Notes under the pieces: generated by a model
Told to the model about the DNA's origin: nothing
Databases searched by the model: none
Seen by the model: only the letters and a program-made list of their open reading frames with translations
Translations under genes and position numbers: made by a program
Source: Ensifer sp. LC163
GTDB lineage: Bacteria; Pseudomonadota; Alphaproteobacteria; Rhizobiales; Rhizobiaceae
Direction: 5' to 3'
NCBI RefSeq assembly: GCF_001695855.1
Contig: NZ_MBSS01000013.1
Coordinates: forward strand, 1-64,000
DNA: 64,000 nt
Part shown: piece by piece, positions 1 through 9,300 of the stretch
How the letters are laid out: every line of letters begins with the position of its first letter
Position numbering within the stretch: position 1 is the first letter of the stretch

Positions 1-65
1 GGCACCAGACTGTCGAGCGTCACCATCTCGAGCGCCGTCTGTTCGGGAACGGGTTTCTTCAACAT
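1..65 (-). CDS. Transposase N-terminus (IS1182-like), cut by window edge
   Basis: Reading leftward from an ATG at 65, the first 21 codons give MLKKPVPEQTALEMVTLDSL and then run off the window. The pattern K-P-x-P-E-Q-x-x-L-E-M-V-T-L-x-x-L-V is what I know as the start of IS1182-family DDE transposases. Everything after residue 21 lies outside the window, so neither intactness nor the catalytic residues can be judged. The hairpin at 81-106 lies just upstream of its start. The family call rests on a short match and could be wrong. Confidence 0.55.
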   Translation of the reverse strand, partial: MLKKPVPEQTALEMVTLDSLV

Positions 66-80
66 GTCCCAATGAATCAT

Positions 81-106
81 AAACCCCTGGACGGTGCCAG
101 GGGTTT
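81..106. other. Perfect 10-bp hairpin upstream of the transposase start
   Basis: AAACCCCTGG (81-90), loop ACGGTG, CCAGGGGTTT (97-106). It sits 16 bases upstream of the minus-strand transposase start. Insertion sequences often place a stem-loop here that limits expression from read-through transcription; that role is inferred. The IS terminus itself cannot be placed from this short flank. Confidence 0.5.
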
Positions 107-119
107 GTCAGCGGTCTGA

Positions 120-143
120 GCCGGGGCTCGTCCCCGGCTTTTT
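120..143 (+). terminator. Rho-independent terminator
   Basis: GCCGGGG (120-126), loop CTCGT, CCCCGGC (132-138), then TTTTT. The T run is on the + strand, so it would stop rightward transcripts coming from the left before the reductase gene at 226. Confidence 0.65.
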
Positions 144-225
144 CCGTTTTATATCCCTCTGATCCCATTGGCATTGCCGCCGCGTCGACCCATGATGGCG
201 GCAACAAGCAAAAAAGGGTCAGATC

Positions 226-789
226 ATGGTGAAACTCCTCGGCATATCCGGAAGCCTCAGGAAGGCGTCGTTCAACACCGGCCTGATGATGGCTGCCGCT
301 GCCGGTGCGCCCGATGGTGTCGAATTCGAAACCGCGACGCTGCACGGCATTCCGCTCTATGACGGCGATTTGGAAGCCAGGGACGGAATCCCAGAGGCTG
401 TCACCGCGCTGAAACAAAAGATCATGGCGGCTGATGGCGTGATCCTGTTCACACCGGAATACAACAATTCGATGCCGGGTGTTTTCAAGAATGCGATTGA
501 TTGGTTGAGCCGGCCCTCCGCCGATATCGCCAAGGTGTTTCGTGGCCGGCACTTTGCGCTGGCGGGCGCGTCGCCGGGCAATTTCGGCACGATCCTCAGC
601 CAGAACGCCTGGCTTCCGGTGATGCGCACGCTCGGCGCTGAACTCTGGTCGGGCAAGCGGCTGATGCTGCCGCGTGCGGAAACCCTGTTTAATCAGGATG
701 GGGTGCTGACGGACGCTGAGGCGGGCGACCGCCTGCGCGCCTTCGTCAAGGCTTTCGCCGATTTTGCCGGGGCGCAGAGCGGCAGGTAG
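226..789 (+). CDS. NADPH-dependent FMN/quinone reductase
   Basis: A 187-residue flavodoxin-like reductase of the ChrR/YieF/ArsH-type NADPH-dependent FMN reductase family, expected to be cytosolic and to reduce quinones or other electrophiles with NAD(P)H and bound FMN. Visible marks are the N-terminal phosphate-binding loop GISGSLRKASFNT (residues 6-18), the flavin loop TPEYNNSMPGVFKNAIDWLSR (about 75-95) and a later GASPGNFGT segment. Length is normal for the family. The ATG follows a purine stretch (AAAAAAGGGTCAG). The gene converges on the dioxygenase-esterase gene at 1083-2639, a family also tied to quinone stress, but the two are not in one operon. Confidence 0.88.
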   Translation: MVKLLGISGSLRKASFNTGLMMAAAAGAPDGVEFETATLHGIPLYDGDLEARDGIPEAVTALKQKIMAADGVILFTPEYNNSMPGVFKNAIDWLSRPSADIAKVFRGRHFALAGASPGNFGTILSQNAWLPVMRTLGAELWSGKRLMLPRAETLFNQDGVLTDAEAGDRLRAFVKAFADFAGAQSGR

Positions 790-838
790 GGGCTCCAGTC
801 CTGAGGGCCGCTTTAGGTGGGGCCACGGCAACAAGCCA

Positions 839-895
839 TCTCCTGCTTTTTACGCACTGACGGAAACCGCTTCGCTTTTTTTGCTAGAAATGCTC
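839..895 (-). repeat. Degenerate rhizobial intergenic repeat (GCGAAGCGG..TTCCGTCA..TGCGTAAAAA)
   Basis: On the minus strand this stretch reads AAAGCGAAGCGGTTTCCGTC, then AGTGCGTAAAAAGC and AGGAGATGG. It matches, with gaps, the element at 33809-33890 (GCGAAGCGG, TTTCCGTCAG, TGCGTAAAAAC, AGAGATAG). A more distant relative lies at 56875-56922. No coding potential is seen. Confidence 0.5.
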
Positions 896-914
896 TCACG
901 AAAGACTGAATTTT

Positions 915-1019
915 GTCATCCTCGGGCTTGACCCGAGGATCCACAATGGTTGTGGGCAAGGACCCGTTTTGCGCTCAGAGCCCGGGGGCACGGATGCTCG
1001 GGTCAAGCCCGAGCATGAC
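915..1019. repeat. RIME1-type double-palindrome element
   Basis: About 105 bp bounded by two large palindromes: TCATCCTCGGGCTTGACCCG with its AGGATCC continuation (917-942), and CGGATGCTCGGGTCAAGCCC with its GAGCATGA continuation (991-1018). The outer ends GTCATC and GCATGAC are inverted copies. Size, the two palindromes and the sequence agree with the Rhizobium intergenic mosaic element RIME1. It lies between two converging genes, where such elements usually sit. Short open frames across it are chance. Confidence 0.75.
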
Positions 1020-1082
1020 GCAGAGAACGGGTCGCCGTCTATCGGTCTGCACTGAACCGAACCGCCGACGGCCCGCAAGCGC

Positions 1083-2639
1083 TCAAGCGCCGCTTTCTGC
1101 CAGCCATTGCTGGATGGCAGCGATGTCGGGGGCACCGATTTCGTGACCCATGTCGAGATCGATGGCGGTGAGCTTGGCACCGGTCTTCTCCAGCTCGGCT
1201 TTCAGGCGCGGCGCAAACTCACCGTAGCTGTCGCTGCGGCCGGTCAGGAGCAGAATATCCGTGCCAGTGAGATCCGGCGTCGGCATATCGTCGAGCACGA
1301 TCATCGAGCGCATCAGCACCACGTGCCGGATCAGCCCCGGATGTAGCGTCATCAATGCGACCAGCAGATTGGCGCCGTTGGAATAGCCGATGAACACGGC
1401 CTTCGCGAGATCGATGCCGTAGCCGTCGCGCGCGCCTTCGAGAAAGGCGGCAAAGGCGTCGGCCTCGGTGCGGGCGTCCTTCTGGTCGAAGGTGGTCGAG
1501 GAATAGCGCCGGAACCAGCGCGGCGAGCCTTCTTCGGTGGAACGGCCGCGAACCCCGAGCAGCGTTGCCCGGCCGTCCACCTGATGGCCGAGGTGAAGGA
1601 GTTGCGTCTCGTTGCCGCCGCTGCCGTGCAGGAGCACGAAGGTGCGCTCGTCGGGCGTATCAGGATGATAGAAGCGGTGAACGAAGGGAAGATCCCGTTC
1701 CGTCAGGCGCGGCTCGCCCGGTAGCGCGAACTGCGGCAGGCTGACCAGCGTTTCCGCGGTCCGGTCCGCAAAATGGGCAGGGATGAACAGCTGCGTGCCG
1801 AGCGTCTCCTTGGGCTCGTCGATGGTAAAGCCGGGCTTGTCGGTTGCAAACTCATAGAGCGAGCCACCGGGTTCGCGGACATAAAGCGAGAAGAAGTACT
1901 TGCGATCATGGGCGTTGATGGCGCCGGCATCGTCGTGCTTCAGGTCGTCGCGGACCTTCAGCACGGTGTCCTTGTCCGGGGCGCGAAAGGCAATGTGGTC
2001 GATCGTGCCGGTTCCGGGTGCCGAGGTCCAGAAACCGGTGGCGTCGCGCACGTCGATGATGTCGCCCGATTGGGAGGTGAAGCGGCGGATCGTGTCGGTG
2101 GCGCCGGTTTCGACATAGCCGAAATGCGTGGCGAGGAAACGGGCGGATTCGGTCGGCTGCTCGGTCAGGATCGTGGCGCCGCGCAGGCGCCGGATCGCGT
2201 CCGCCTCGGGAATATCGCGCGTGCTCCAGGGTGCGGCAGCGGGCAGCGCGTCGGTGCCCACGAGCTTGACGATGACGCCATCGGGGTCCTTGAGCCGCAG
2301 CACCGGTTCGCCGAATTCTTGGGCGGGACCGGAAATCTTGATGTTGTACTGGAGCGCCCGCGTCAGCCAGAAGCCGATGCTTTCCGGCGCAATGGCAAAG
2401 GCGATCTCGCTCGGCTGGCCGTGGCCGACACGTCCGGGCGCGCCGTCTTCCCACATCAGGAAGGTTACGAGCGAGCCGGGCGAACCCTCGGCGTCGCCAT
2501 AGAAGAGATGAAGCTGGGTGGCATCCTCGTAGCCGCCGGTTCGCTTCACCAGGCGCAGGCCGAGGAAGCCGACGTAAAAGTCGACATTTGCCTGCACCTT
2601 GCGGGCGATCAGCGTGATGTGGTGGATGCCGCTCGTCAT
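1083..2639 (-). CDS. Fused ring-cleaving dioxygenase (VOC) and alpha/beta hydrolase, MhqO-MhqD type
   Basis: A 518-residue two-part protein. Residues 1 to about 310 hold two vicinal-oxygen-chelate (glyoxalase) modules; metal-ligand candidates are His7 in GIHHIT, a second-module His in TIDHIAF and Glu in GGSLYEFA. Residues about 325-518 are an alpha/beta hydrolase with LLHGSGG, nucleophile Ser420 in GYSNGA, Asp470 and His499 in DMGHEI. In Bacillus the two halves are separate proteins of the methylhydroquinone operon (MhqO dioxygenase and MhqD esterase); here they are one polypeptide. The ATG at 2639 was chosen because VOC homology begins there; an upstream in-frame extension to 2909 has no such character. 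The likely role is breaking down hydroquinones or catechols and then hydrolysing the product; substrates are unknown. Confidence 0.82.
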   Translation of the reverse strand: MTSGIHHITLIARKVQANVDFYVGFLGLRLVKRTGGYEDATQLHLFYGDAEGSPGSLVTFLMWEDGAPGRVGHGQPSEIAFAIAPESIGFWLTRALQYNIKISGPAQEFGEPVLRLKDPDGVIVKLVGTDALPAAAPWSTRDIPEADAIRRLRGATILTEQPTESARFLATHFGYVETGATDTIRRFTSQSGDIIDVRDATGFWTSAPGTGTIDHIAFRAPDKDTVLKVRDDLKHDDAGAINAHDRKYFFSLYVREPGGSLYEFATDKPGFTIDEPKETLGTQLFIPAHFADRTAETLVSLPQFALPGEPRLTERDLPFVHRFYHPDTPDERTFVLLHGSGGNETQLLHLGHQVDGRATLLGVRGRSTEEGSPRWFRRYSSTTFDQKDARTEADAFAAFLEGARDGYGIDLAKAVFIGYSNGANLLVALMTLHPGLIRHVVLMRSMIVLDDMPTPDLTGTDILLLTGRSDSYGEFAPRLKAELEKTGAKLTAIDLDMGHEIGAPDIAAIQQWLAESGA

Positions 2640-2733
2640 TTTTCGTCTCCCGATATCATGCCTCACAAACCACATGCGGGTCAGCCGCGCCAGAACCGCG
2701 CCGGCGAACGCTGTGTCAACGTGGGCGGAAAAG

Positions 2734-3591
2734 TCAGCTCCGGTCCTTGGCGAGGAAGGCCTTGAAGGCATCGGCATAATCCGGATGCCAGCGCGACAGC
2801 GGCGGCCGGTTCTCGACGATATCGCCGGCGGCCCACAGAATGCGCTTCTCGTCGGTCGACCTGATGACGTCGTTGTCGGGGCAGAGGATGTAGAAGTCGC
2901 CGCGCTCAAGGCTTTCCATCATGAAGTCGACGGTCTGATCCGGCGTCCAGGCGCCCTCAGGCTTTTCCGTGCGGCCACTTGCCGTGAGCGACGTATAGAC
3001 GAAGCCGGGGATCAGCAGATGGGCGTGGACCTGTCCGCCCGCAATGTTGCGCAATTCATGCTCCAGCGCCTCGGTGAACGCTTTCACGCCGGCTTTGGAG
3101 ACATTGTAGGCGGCGTCGCCGGGCGGTGTGGTGATACCCTGCTTCGAGCCGGTGTTGATGATAACCGCCGGCTGGCCGTGGGCGGTCATGGGCGGTGCGA
3201 AGACGCGCGAACCGTTGATAACGCCCCAGAGATTGACCGCGAGCACGGCCTCCCAGTTTGCCTGTGGGCCAAACATCGCGCTGCCTGGCTGAATGCCGGC
3301 GTTGTTCATCAGCACATGGACAGGCCCGAAGCGCTCGTGGACGGCGCGCTCCAGCGCCTCGATGTTCTCCAGGCGAGAGACGTCGGCAGGGATGGCTGCA
3401 ACGTAGTCCGCGCCATGCGGCGAAAGGTCAGCAACCTCCACTGCGGCTTGCGTCAGGCGCTCACCCTCGAGATCGGCAAGCACGACACGCATGCCGAGCC
3501 GCGCGAAGCGGCAGGCGGCGGCAAGGCCAATGCCGGAAGCGGCACCGGTGACGACGGCAAGGTGATCGGGGGCAAAGGCGGGATGAGACAT
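2734..3591 (-). CDS. SDR-family oxidoreductase
   Basis: A 285-residue classical short-chain dehydrogenase. It shows the Rossmann motif TGAASGIG near residue 17, a cofactor-selecting acidic residue in VVLADLEGE (suggesting NAD), NNAGI, and the active-site set with Tyr-x3-Lys in YNVSKAG. The C-terminal part (WTPDQTVDFMMESLERGDFYILCPDNDV) resembles SDRs acting on hydrophobic or steroid-like alcohols. Substrate is unknown. ATG 3591 is preceded on the minus strand by GGAG with 9-base spacing; a longer in-frame start at 3840 adds 83 low-quality residues. It lies 94 bases upstream of the dioxygenase-esterase fusion on the same strand, so the two may be co-transcribed. Confidence 0.85.
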   Translation of the reverse strand: MSHPAFAPDHLAVVTGAASGIGLAAACRFARLGMRVVLADLEGERLTQAAVEVADLSPHGADYVAAIPADVSRLENIEALERAVHERFGPVHVLMNNAGIQPGSAMFGPQANWEAVLAVNLWGVINGSRVFAPPMTAHGQPAVIINTGSKQGITTPPGDAAYNVSKAGVKAFTEALEHELRNIAGGQVHAHLLIPGFVYTSLTASGRTEKPEGAWTPDQTVDFMMESLERGDFYILCPDNDVIRSTDEKRILWAAGDIVENRPPLSRWHPDYADAFKAFLAKDRS

Positions 3592-4200
3592 GGCGGTGGC
3601 TCCAGCGGGCAGGATCGAATGCAAGAGATAGGGCGCGATGCGACGGCTGTCCATCGCCGCGAGCAGTTGCCGGAAGCGATGAAGCACCTGAAATCTATCC
3701 GTTTTTGGCAGGGAAACCTTGCCGCCCCGGCCGTGCACGCTAGTTCCAATCAGGACCATGGTCGCCAAAGCGGCCTGCCGCAACAGGTATCGGATGGATT
3801 GATGCAGGAACGGCAACCCGCAACGACAAACGCATCCCATGCGAAGGCTTCGGCATGTGTTTCAGCTTTGCCAGCGGTTACGGCGATGCTGAGATCTTCC
3901 CGGCACATCTGCGTGGCATCCCGAGGATCGAGAAACCCTTCAACGAGAGCTCGGTGGGAAACCTGATCGCTAAAGCTGCCAAGCGCGAAGGCGCATAACG
4001 CCGTCGCCTTGTTACTCTTCATAGTGTGTGTCGCGTGGCGCTGCCACCATCGGTCGCAGCGCCGTTTGCCACTGCGGGACTTCCAGACGACGGCCAAGTA
4101 TGCGACTTTATTGGCATCCTCGCGATGAACGCGGTGTGCATCTTGCATATTGAGGGATCACGATAACAGCCCCGATTAATGCCTAAGCCGGGTGGAGCGT
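3592..4200. other. Gene-poor spacer with one gene remnant
   Basis: Between the SDR start (3591) and the efflux adaptor start (4201) I see only the receiver-domain remnant at 3837-3998. The rest (3592-3836 and 3999-4200) has no convincing frame, no clear terminator and no repeat that I recognise. Promoters for the two divergent genes should lie here. Confidence 0.6.
3837..3998 (+). pseudogene. C-terminal remnant of a response-regulator receiver domain
   Basis: In the frame ending with TAA at 3996-3998 the translation contains FASGYGDAE, then LRGIPRIEKPFNESS and about 14 more residues. The order [small]-SGYGD ... P-x-[ILV]-x-KPF is the last beta strand, conserved Lys-Pro and final helix of a CheY-like receiver. 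The phospho-acceptor Asp and first three strands are absent upstream, so this is a broken piece, not a working gene. An ATG at 3855 could start a 47-residue product, but no ribosome site precedes it. Confidence 0.55.
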
Positions 4201-5304
4201 ATGAAGCAATTCACATGCAGGGTGCGGCAATGTGGTTGGGGCGTCATGCTCGCTTCCACCGTCTTGCTGGCGTCGTGCCAGAAGCAGGAAGCAGAGGCCA
4301 AAAGGCCGGAAACGACCGTCCGGATCGTCGAAGCACAACTCACCGATTACCAGCAGACTGTCACCTTGACCGGCGAAGTCGTGGCACATGTGCAGGCGAA
4401 CCTTGCCTTTCGCGTCAGCGGTCAGGTCACGCAGTGGTTTGCCGATGTCGGCGCCCATGTCGATGAAGGCGAGCTGCTGGCGAAGATCGACCCGCGCGAG
4501 CAGGAAGCCGATGTTCAGGCGTCCGAGGCGGCGGTGAAGGCCGCAGAAGCGCAGTTGCGGCAGGCTTCGGCCACGTTGACCCGACAAAACACTCTGATGA
4601 CGCAAGGCTTTACGACGCGGCGGGATCTCGTTCAGGCGGAGACCGCCGAACGCACCGCTGCAAGTGCGCTCGATGCCGCCAAGGCAGAACTCGGCGCGGC
4701 CCGCACGGCCCTTTCCTATACCGAGTTGCGTTCGAGCGCCGCCGGCATCGTGACGGCGCGACATGCCGAAGCGGGGCAGGTGGTGCAGGCGGCGCAAACC
4801 ATGTTCTCCGTTGCCAAGGACGGGCCGCGTGACGCCATCTTCAACGTTCACGAGGGCCTGTTGTTCATGAAGCCGGCGAGCCAGGACGTGACGTTGGCGT
4901 TGGTCAGCGATCCCTCGGTCACGGCGATCGCCCGGGTGAGCGAGATCTCGCCTACCATCGACGCCAAGGCCGGTACGGTGCGGGTGAAGCTGGCGATGCT
5001 ACAGACGCCGGAGCGCATGACGCTCGGCTCGTCGGTGACGGGCGTCGCCCGCTTCGAACCCGCCAAGGTCATCGCGCTGCCGTGGACGGCGCTCACCGCC
5101 GTCGACGGCAAGCCGGCGGTCTGGATCGTCGATCCCAAGGACAGCACGGTCGGTCTCAAGCCGATCGAGGTGAAGACCTATGAGAGCGGCCGGGTACTGG
5201 TCGCCTCCGGGCTTTCGGTCGGAGACAGGGTCGTGGCGGAGGGGGCTAAGTTCCTGCGCCCGGGCCTGGCGGTGCATGCGGTGGCAGAGGAGCAGGCGAA
5301 ATGA
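4201..5304 (+). CDS. RND efflux periplasmic adaptor (lipoprotein), first of two
   Basis: A 367-residue membrane-fusion protein of an RND pump. The N-terminus has a signal peptide ending in the lipobox LLAS-Cys, so it should be a lipoprotein. Then come a lipoyl/barrel-sandwich segment (FRVSGQVTQWFADVGAHVDEG), an alanine-rich coiled-coil hairpin (about residues 98-160) with the family landmark SYTELRSSAAGIVTAR, and a beta-barrel/MP domain. ATG 4201 sits 3 bases after GGAG; a GTG at 4192 is possible but lacks a ribosome site. It overlaps the next adaptor by ATGA, so the three genes form a tight operon. No outer-membrane factor is encoded nearby. Confidence 0.88.
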   Translation: MKQFTCRVRQCGWGVMLASTVLLASCQKQEAEAKRPETTVRIVEAQLTDYQQTVTLTGEVVAHVQANLAFRVSGQVTQWFADVGAHVDEGELLAKIDPREQEADVQASEAAVKAAEAQLRQASATLTRQNTLMTQGFTTRRDLVQAETAERTAASALDAAKAELGAARTALSYTELRSSAAGIVTARHAEAGQVVQAAQTMFSVAKDGPRDAIFNVHEGLLFMKPASQDVTLALVSDPSVTAIARVSEISPTIDAKAGTVRVKLAMLQTPERMTLGSSVTGVARFEPAKVIALPWTALTAVDGKPAVWIVDPKDSTVGLKPIEVKTYESGRVLVASGLSVGDRVVAEGAKFLRPGLAVHAVAEEQAK

Positions 5305-6380
5305 GCTGGTCGACATTCAATCGTCTGGTCGTGCCGGTTGCTGTCCTTCTGCTGGCCGGTTGCCAGAAGGAAGAGGAGCAGGCGACCGGCGTCGTTCGTC
5401 CGGTGCTGTCGATGGTGGTCAGCCAGCGCGTCGACGCGGCCGCGAGCTTTGCCGGAACGGTGCAGCCGAAGGTGCAGACGGAGCTTGGCTTCCGGGTGAT
5501 CGGTCGGCTGGTCGCTCGCGATGTTACGGTCGGGGATGAGGTGGTCGCCGGGGCCGAGCTTGCGGCGCTCGACCCGACCGCTTTCGAACTGGCGCTGCGG
5601 TCCGCCAAGGCCGATCTGGCGAGTGCGGAAGCAACGCTTGCCAACGCGGCGGCGGCCGAAGAACGCCTGACCGCCCTCTTGAAGACCGACACTGAATCGC
5701 AAGCCACCGTCGATAGCGCCCAGCAAGCCCGCGAGGCGGCACAGGCTTCGCTGATACGCGCGACGGCGGGGCTCTCGAAGTCCGAGGAGCAGCTCTCCTA
5801 TACCAAGCTGAAGTCCAATTTCGACGGCATCGTTACCGCGACCGGGGCAGAGGTCGGCCAGGTGGTGTCGGCAGGCGAGATGGTGGTGACCGTCGCCAGG
5901 CCGGGCGAGCGCGACGCGGTCGTCGACGTACCCGACGGCATCGCGCTGTTTCCGATCGGCACGCCGTTTTCGGTGGCGCTGCAGATCAATCCGGACCTGC
6001 GGGTCAACGGCACGGTGCGTGAGGTCGCGCCGGCGGCCGACCCTGTCACCCGGACGCGACGCGTAAAGATCGCGCTCGACGACCCGCCGGTCGGGTTCAG
6101 GCTGGGAACGACCATCACCGCGACGCGCCAGGGCTCCGAGCACGAACTTATGCTCGTTCCTTCAACCGCCGTGTTCGAGCGGGAGGGCAAGAACTTCGTC
6201 TGGATCGTCAACGAACAAGGCGGCGATGTCGCGGCGCGCGAAGTCGACGTCGGGGCCGATGTCGGCGGCTTGAGGCCGGTCAACGCCGGGCTCAAACCGG
6301 GGGAGCGGATCGCCACGGCGGGCGCGCACAGCCTCGAAGAAGGCCAGAAGGTGAAGATTTCCGACGGAGCGCGTTCATGA
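5301..6380 (+). CDS. RND efflux periplasmic adaptor (lipoprotein), second of two
   Basis: A 359-residue membrane-fusion protein. Its signal sequence ends in the lipobox LLAG-Cys. The barrel-sandwich segment FRVIGRLVARDVTVGDEV, the hairpin rich in Ala/Glu (about 85-145), the landmark LSYTKLKSNFDGIVTATGAEV and the C-terminal AREVDVGADVGGLRPVNAGL segment parallel the preceding adaptor, so the pair probably arose by duplication. It starts inside the stop of the upstream gene (ATGA) and overlaps the pump gene the same way. The two adaptors could form a mixed hexamer around one pump, as in some HAE-type systems with paired adaptors. Confidence 0.88.
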   Translation: MSWSTFNRLVVPVAVLLLAGCQKEEEQATGVVRPVLSMVVSQRVDAAASFAGTVQPKVQTELGFRVIGRLVARDVTVGDEVVAGAELAALDPTAFELALRSAKADLASAEATLANAAAAEERLTALLKTDTESQATVDSAQQAREAAQASLIRATAGLSKSEEQLSYTKLKSNFDGIVTATGAEVGQVVSAGEMVVTVARPGERDAVVDVPDGIALFPIGTPFSVALQINPDLRVNGTVREVAPAADPVTRTRRVKIALDDPPVGFRLGTTITATRQGSEHELMLVPSTAVFEREGKNFVWIVNEQGGDVAAREVDVGADVGGLRPVNAGLKPGERIATAGAHSLEEGQKVKISDGARS

Positions 6381-9300
6381 AGAAGTTCAACCTTTCGGAC
6401 TGGGCGCTCGATCACAGCTCCATGGTCTGGTACTTCATGATCGTCTTCGTCGTGCTCGGCATCACCTCCTATGTGGAGCTCGGCCGCGAGGAGGATCCGT
6501 CCTTCACCATCAAGACGATGACGATCTCGGCCGCCTGGCCGGGCGCTTCGGTCGAGGAAACGACGCTGCAGGTCACCGAGCGCATCGAGCGCAAGCTCGA
6601 GGAACTGGAGTCGCTCGACTACACCAGGAGCATGACGACGCCGGGCCAGACGCTGGTCTTCGTCAACCTGAAACCGGAGACGAAGGCGCGCAATGTGGCG
6701 GCGACTTGGGTCACGGTTCGCAACATGATCAACGACATTCGCGGGGAGTTCCCTTCCGGCGTCGTCGGCCCTGCCTTCAACGACCGCTTCGGCGACGTCT
6801 TCGGCAATATCTACGCGTTCACCGGCGACGGGCTGACCCAGCGCCAGCTGCGCGACTATGTCGAGGATGCGCGCCGCGATATCCTGACGGTGCCGAATAT
6901 CGGCAAGGTCGATTTGATCGGCGCGCAGGACGAGGTGATCTACCTCGAGTTTTCGCCGCGCCAGCTCGCGGCACTCGGCATCAACCAGCAGCAGGTGATC
7001 GAGACGCTGCAGGCCCAGAACGCCGTATCGCCATCGGGCGTCATCCAGACCGAAGGCGAACGTGTCAGCATCCGCGTCGGCGGCCAGTTTTCATCGGAAG
7101 AGAGCATCCGTTCCGTTAACCTGCAGGTCAACGACCGCTTCTTTCGCCTGAGCGACATCGCCACGATCAGCCGCGGCTATGTCGATCCGCCGTCCGCCTT
7201 GTTCCGCTTCGAGGGCAAACCGGCGATCGGCTTGGCGATCGGCATGAAGCAGGGCTCGAACCTGCTCGATTTCGGCAAGGCGGTCGAAGAGAAGATCGCG
7301 CTCCTGGAAGAGAGGCTGCCGGTCGGCGTCGACATTCATCTCGTGTCCGACCAGCCGCTCGTGGTCGAAGAGGCTGTCTCCGGCTTCACGCAGGCGCTGT
7401 TCGAAGCGGTGATCATCGTCCTTGCGGTCAGCTTCGTCAGCCTCGGCATGCGCGCCGGCCTTGTCGTGGCGCTTTCCATCCCGCTGACGCTGGCGATTAC
7501 CTTCGTCTTCATGTCCTATTGGGGCATCTCGCTGCAGCGCGTTTCGCTCGGGGCGCTGATCATCGCGCTGGGCCTGCTTGTCGATGATGCGATGATCGCG
7601 GTGGAAATGATGGTGGCGCGGCTTGAGGTCGGCGATTCGCTGCGCAAGGCGGCGACCTACGTCTATACCTCGACCGCCTTTCCGATGCTGACGGGCACGC
7701 TCGTCACCGTTGCCGGTTTCATTCCGATCGGCCTCAACAACAGCGCCGCCGGGGAGTTCACCTTCACGCTGTTCGTCGTCATCGCGATTTCGCTGCTCGT
7801 TTCGTGGATCGTGGCGGTGATCTTCGCGCCGCTGCTGGGCGTTACGATCCTGCCGAAGACGATGAAGCAGCATGCCGGCGAAAAGGGTCGGATCGGGCGA
7901 CTGTTTTCCAGGCTGCTCGACCTCTGCATGCACTGGCGCTGGACGACGATCATCGCCACGGTCGCGGTCTTCTGCCTTTCGGTCTTCGGCATGGGCTTCG
8001 TCCAGCAGCAATTCTTTCCGTCCTCCGACCGACCCGAGATCATTGTCGACTGGTCGCTGCCGCAGAATTCCTCGATCGAGAAGACCAATGCGCAGATGGC
8101 GAAGTTCGAGAAGGAGAAGCTCGCCGGCAACCAGGATGTGCTGCGCTGGTCGAGCTATGTCGGCGAGGGGGCGGTGCGTTTCGTGCTGTCCTTCGACGTG
8201 CAGCCGCCGCATCCGTCGTTCGGGCAGATGATCATCGTCACCAAGGGGCTCGACGTCCGCGACAAGGTGCGCGCCGATCTGCAGGCCTATCTCAAGCAGA
8301 CGTTCCCGGGAACGGATGCCTATGTGAAGCTGCTCGACATCGGCCCGCCGGTCGGGCGTCCGATCCAGTATCGCGTCAGCGGGCCGGATATCGATCAGGT
8401 GCGCAAACATGCGCTCGAGCTCAGCACCGTTCTCGGACGCAATCCGCTGCTCGGCGAGATCGTCTACGACTGGAACGAGCCGGCACGCATGATCAAGGTC
8501 GATGTGCTGCAGGACAAGGCGCGCCAACTCGGCGTCACCTCGCAGGATATCGCAACGGCGCTCAACGGCATCGTCGGCGGTACGACCGTCACCCAGGTGC
8601 GCGACGACATCTACCTGATCGACGTCGTCGGCCGGGCGCGTGAATCCGAGCGGCAGTCGATCGAGACGCTACGCGATCTCCAGCTTCCCGGCGCCAGCGG
8701 CAATTCCGTGCCCTTGGCCGCCGTTGCCAACTTCCGCTACGAGATGGAGCAGCCGGTCGTCTGGCGCCGTTCGCGCCTGCCGACGATCACGGTCAAGGCG
8801 GCGATCAACGGCTCGGCGCAGCCGTCGACGGTTTCGGCGCAGCTGGAAAAGGAGGTGGCGGCGTTTGGCGCCGGCCTTCCCGACGGCTACAGAATAGAAA
8901 TCGGCGGCACGATCGAGGAAAGCGCCAAGAGCCAGGCGCCGATTGCCGCCGTCGTGCCCTTGATGCTGTTCACCATGGCGACGATCCTGATGATCCAGCT
9001 TCAGAGTTTCTCGCGTCTGGTCCTCGTCTTTGCGGTGGCACCACTGGCGCTGATCGGTGTCGTCGCGGCGCTGCTGCCGAGTGGCGCACCGCTCGGCTTC
9101 GTCGCCATCCTCGGCGTGCTGGCGCTGATCGGCATTCTCATTCGCAACTCGGTCATCCTCGTCGTGCAGATCGAGGATCTGCGAAGGGAAGGGGTGGCCG
9201 CCTGGGATGCGGTGCGGGAGGCGACCGAACATCGCATGCGGCCGATCATGCTGACGGCAGCCGCCGCAAGCCTCGGGCTGATCCCGATTGCGAGGGAAAT

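Noticed and set aside
1-143. Possible full IS terminus and target duplication at the left edge
   Set aside because: Only the first 65 bases of the transposase frame and one hairpin are visible; the opposite end is missing, so no terminal repeat or duplication can be confirmed.
913-1180. Short open frames on both strands over 896-1180
   Set aside because: They translate the RIME1 palindromes and show no protein family features.
226-2639. Quinone reductase and dioxygenase-esterase as one quinone-stress operon
   Set aside because: The genes converge and are separated by a RIME element, so any link is functional at most, not transcriptional.
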